Source: Candidatus Humimonas hydrogenitrophica
GTDB lineage: Bacteria; Gemmatimonadota; Gemmatimonadetes; Palauibacterales; Palauibacteraceae
Reading direction: 5' to 3'
Assembly (NCBI GenBank): GCA_947581615.1
Contig: CANPVD010000119.1
Location: 1-35,807 of the forward strand
Length of the DNA stretch: 35,807 nucleotides
Each line of letters opens with the position of its first letter. Within the stretch, counting starts at the first letter, position 1. Below the pieces are notes generated by a model. That model saw only the letters and a list, made by a program, of their open reading frames with translations. It did no database searches and was not told the origin of the DNA. This document shows positions 33,420 through 35,807 of this stretch, in pieces. Both the position numbers and the translations under genes were made by a program.

Positions 33420-35618
33420 TCAGAGTCCCACGTCAGCCCTCCGGACCGGGAGACCACGGATCCGCCGCCCGGTGAGGCGGAAGAGGGCGTTCGCCACCGC
33501 CGGGGCGAGCGGGCAAACGACCGGTTCGCCGATGCCGTTGGGGTCGTCCCGACCCGCGTCCACGAAGTGGGTCTCGACCCGGTCCGGCGCCTCGTCCAGC
33601 GTCACGACGCGGAAGTCCCCGTAGGTCGCCTGCCGGGGGATGCCGCCCCGCCACGTCATCTCGCTCTTCATGTTCGACAGGGACCAGATGACGCCGCTCT
33701 CGACCTGCTGGCGCGCCCCCAGCGGGTTCACGAGCAGCCCGCAGTCGAGCGCGCACACCACCCTGTGCACCCGGAACGGTAGGTCCCCGTCCGCGGCCTC
33801 GGGCCGCAGCGACACCTCCACCACATAGGCGATATGCGTCTCGGTGTGGAAGAAGTTGGCGGCCATCCCGAGCGCGTGACCGGCCGGGACCGGAGTATCC
33901 CAGCCGGACGCATCGCGCACGCGCTCGATCACGGCGCGCAGCCGGCCCCGGTCGATGACCTCGTCCTCGATCTCGTAACGGGCCGGCACCGCACGCGGTC
34001 CCGCTCCCAGCATCTCGAGCCGGAGCTCGATCGGGTCACGCCTGGCGGCCTCGGCGACCTCGTCCAGGAAGCACTCCCGGGCGAACACGGCCGGAGGCGA
34101 GAACACCGCGCGCCAGGGTCCGATGTTCACGGGCACCGGCACATGACGGTACGTGGCCTCGAAATCCGGGACATGGTAGGGGGTGTCGTACACGCCCCAG
34201 GCCGAGTCGCGGACCCGGTCGGGATCGGAGGTGTCGATCCGCGACGGATCGGCCCCCCGGGTGTTGTGCATGGAGCTCGCCTCGCGGTGCTCCCACGCCG
34301 TGACCCGGCCCGCGGCGTCGAGCCCCGCCCTCAGCCAGTGAGCGGAGCCGGCCTGGAAGTGCCCATGCCGCATGTCGTCCTCGCGGCTCCACACCACCTG
34401 CACGGGGGTGCCCGGGAGCGCCGCGGCCACCTGCAGGGCCTCCGTGTCGAAGTCCCAGTTCAGGCGCCGGCCGAAGCCGCCCCCGATCAGCGTCACGTGC
34501 ACCGTGACCGACTCCCTGGGAATGCCCAGCAGCTTCGCGGCGGCCGCCTGCACGGTGTTCGGAGTCTGGCTCGGCGTCCACACCTCGCACGTCCCATCCG
34601 CCCTGACGTGCGCGGTCGCGTTCATCGGCTCCATGGGAGCGTGCGCCTCGAACGGATAGTCGTAGGCCGCCTCGAGGGTGCGCGCCGCGCGCGCGAAGCC
34701 GGCGCGGCCGCGTCCGTCCCGCCGGATCGTCACTCCGGGTGTCCGCACGGCACTTCGCAGCGCGGCCCGGTGCGCGTCGGTGTCGAAGTCGGCGCCCGGA
34801 CCGCTAGCCCAGTCCACACGGAGCGCGTCCCGCCCCCGCAGGGCGGCCCACGTGTGCTCGGCCACGACCGCCAGGCCGGATCCGATCCGCACCACCTCGC
34901 GCACTCCGGGCACCCGCCGGGCCGCCGCATCGTCGAAGGACGCCACCGTGCCACCCAGCGCCGGGCTGCGCGCGACGGCGGCATACAGCATCTCCGGCAC
35001 CCGCACGTCGAGGCCGTACCTGGCATCACCGGCCACCATGTCGGGGGCGTCGATCCGGCGCCGCGGCGTGCCGATCAGCGTATAGGCCGACCTCGGCTTG
35101 AGGGACACCTGTTCGGGGACGGGCTGCCGGGCCGCCGACTCGGCCAGCTCCCCGTAGGACAGGCGCCGGCCCGACGCCTCGTGGATCACCACCCCCGCCT
35201 CGGTCCGACACGACTCCGGGGGTACGTCCCAGCGCGCGGCCGCGGCGGCCACGAGCAGCGTTCGGGCGAGGGCGCCCGCGTGGCGGAGCGCCTTCCAGCT
35301 TCCCATGAGGCTGAAGCTCCCGCCCGTGCCCAGGTTTTGGAAGTCGGGTCCGGGCGAGGCCTGCGCGATGCGCACCCGGCCGAAGTCGGCGTCCATCTCC
35401 TCGGCCACGATCATGGGGAGGGACGTGCGCACGCCCTGCCCCATCTCCGACTTGCCGACACGGACCAGGACGGACCCGTCCCCGTCCAGGCGGAGCCAGG
35501 CGCTCGGCTCGAAGGAGGCGCCCGGGCCGTCGCCCGGGGCACAGGAGAGGTCGATGCCGATGAGCAGGGCACCGGAGCTCGCCGCCATCAGCTTCACGAA
35601 GGTACGGCGGTCGGTCAT
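33420..35618 (-). CDS. IorB-like molybdenum hydroxylase large subunit (xanthine dehydrogenase family), Tat-exported
   Basis: 732 aa. It starts with a Tat-type signal (MTDRRTFVKLMAASSGALLIG). The molybdopterin domains follow: KSEMGQGVRTSLPMIVAEEMD, IGTPRRRIDAPDMVAGDARYG, PFEAHAPMEPMNATAHV, SQTPNTVQ, LIGGGFGRRLNWDFDTEALQ, and GIGEPVVCPLAPAVANAL near the C-terminus, where Glu698 matches the catalytic Glu of the family. Isoquinoline 1-oxidoreductase beta-type proteins have this length and signal. They normally work with a small [2Fe-2S] alpha subunit (IorA); none is seen next to this gene. It lies 69 bases after the CocE/NonD-type gene on the same strand. Substrate, probably an aldehyde or N-heterocycle, unknown. 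Confidence 0.9.
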   Translation of the reverse strand: MTDRRTFVKLMAASSGALLIGIDLSCAPGDGPGASFEPSAWLRLDGDGSVLVRVGKSEMGQGVRTSLPMIVAEEMDADFGRVRIAQASPGPDFQNLGTGGSFSLMGSWKALRHAGALARTLLVAAAAARWDVPPESCRTEAGVVIHEASGRRLSYGELAESAARQPVPEQVSLKPRSAYTLIGTPRRRIDAPDMVAGDARYGLDVRVPEMLYAAVARSPALGGTVASFDDAAARRVPGVREVVRIGSGLAVVAEHTWAALRGRDALRVDWASGPGADFDTDAHRAALRSAVRTPGVTIRRDGRGRAGFARAARTLEAAYDYPFEAHAPMEPMNATAHVRADGTCEVWTPSQTPNTVQAAAAKLLGIPRESVTVHVTLIGGGFGRRLNWDFDTEALQVAAALPGTPVQVVWSREDDMRHGHFQAGSAHWLRAGLDAAGRVTAWEHREASSMHNTRGADPSRIDTSDPDRVRDSAWGVYDTPYHVPDFEATYRHVPVPVNIGPWRAVFSPPAVFARECFLDEVAEAARRDPIELRLEMLGAGPRAVPARYEIEDEVIDRGRLRAVIERVRDASGWDTPVPAGHALGMAANFFHTETHIAYVVEVSLRPEAADGDLPFRVHRVVCALDCGLLVNPLGARQQVESGVIWSLSNMKSEMTWRGGIPRQATYGDFRVVTLDEAPDRVETHFVDAGRDDPNGIGEPVVCPLAPAVANALFRLTGRRIRGLPVRRADVGL

Positions 35619-35687
35619 GCTTCCTCCCCGGTCGTTCCTGTCGGCGGCCCGGCGAGGCGTGCGGGCGCGCCATTCCGGCTTGCGGCG

Positions 35688-35807
35688 TCAGCCGCCGGCG
35701 CCCTCCTCGACCACGGGCAGGGTGATCCGGGAGGGGTAGGCGGCCGAGCGGTAGATCCGCTGCGTGGCCTTCCGGAAGTCGGCGTCGGTGGCCTCGAAGA
35801 TGTTGGG
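35688..35807 (-). CDS. C-terminal end of a CocE/NonD-family hydrolase (partial)
   Basis: Only the last 39 residues are in the window; the frame is open to the right edge. PNIFEATDADFRKATQRIY followed by RSAAYPSRITLPVV matches the tail I associate with CocE/NonD alpha/beta hydrolases (serine esterases or acylases with a jelly-roll C-terminal domain). The catalytic part lies outside the window. The gene ends 69 bases before the IorB-like gene on the same strand. Confidence 0.6.
   Translation of the reverse strand, partial: PNIFEATDADFRKATQRIYRSAAYPSRITLPVVEEGAGG

Overview
The window is very GC-rich (about 70% by eye) and gene-dense, and most likely chromosomal DNA of a Gemmatimonadota bacterium. 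The pointers are a long secreted Asp-box repeat protein, a TolB-like/TPR regulator-type protein, a small lipoprotein of a repeat type I associate with that phylum, a CocE/NonD-like hydrolase end, frequent GTG/TTG starts, and ATGA/GTGA/TTGA gene overlaps. The phylum call is inference from gene content; there is no rRNA or other marker here. I see no tRNA, rRNA, CRISPR array, insertion sequence or phage gene.

Layout. (1) 1-6222: an Rnf-type electron-transport operon in the order [end of a ferredoxin-domain protein]-rnfC-rnfD-rnfG-rnfE-rnfA-small Cys-rich membrane protein-apbE, almost all overlapping or closely spaced. RnfD and RnfG carry flavinylation motifs and ApbE is the enzyme that would load FMN on them. 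No rnfB is present. The Cys-rich protein has the build of NqrM, the iron-centre maturation factor of the related Na+-NQR. (2) 6482-7273: mddA, methanethiol S-methyltransferase. (3) 7294-10530: an arsenic locus, arsR divergent from arsM-metallophosphoesterase-acr3, with two inverted repeats in the shared promoter region and a 12-bp perfect hairpin over the arsR stop codon. (4) 10735-15567: three consecutive paralogues (about 520-545 aa) of a protein family I cannot name. A fourth copy lies at 27710-29329. All four share an Asp-x11-Glu-x-Asn motif followed 171-172 residues later by a Lys motif, an order that fits a circularly permuted ATP-grasp fold. They split into two subfamilies (copies 1 and 3; copies 2 and 4). 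This is the best candidate here for an undescribed system, possibly a ligase pathway. (5) 15743-19481: uppP, then minus-strand genes for a lipoprotein, a DinB-fold protein and a lipoprotein-like metallo-beta-lactamase-fold protein whose metal motif is degenerate. (6) 19944-27382: secreted Asp-box repeat protein, small membrane protein, FAD-linked oxidase, TolB/TPR protein. (7) 29387-35807, all minus strand: transketolase-like ThDP enzyme downstream of a PLP aminotransferase, an IorB-like molybdenum hydroxylase large subunit, and the last 39 residues of a CocE/NonD-type hydrolase.

How they work together: the Rnf module would couple reduced ferredoxin to NAD+ and an ion gradient. The ars module senses As(III) (ArsR), methylates it (ArsM) and exports it (Acr3). 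MddA and ArsM are both SAM-dependent methylases giving volatile products. The role of the four-paralogue family is unknown. All functional calls come from reading motifs and family resemblance; no database search was run.
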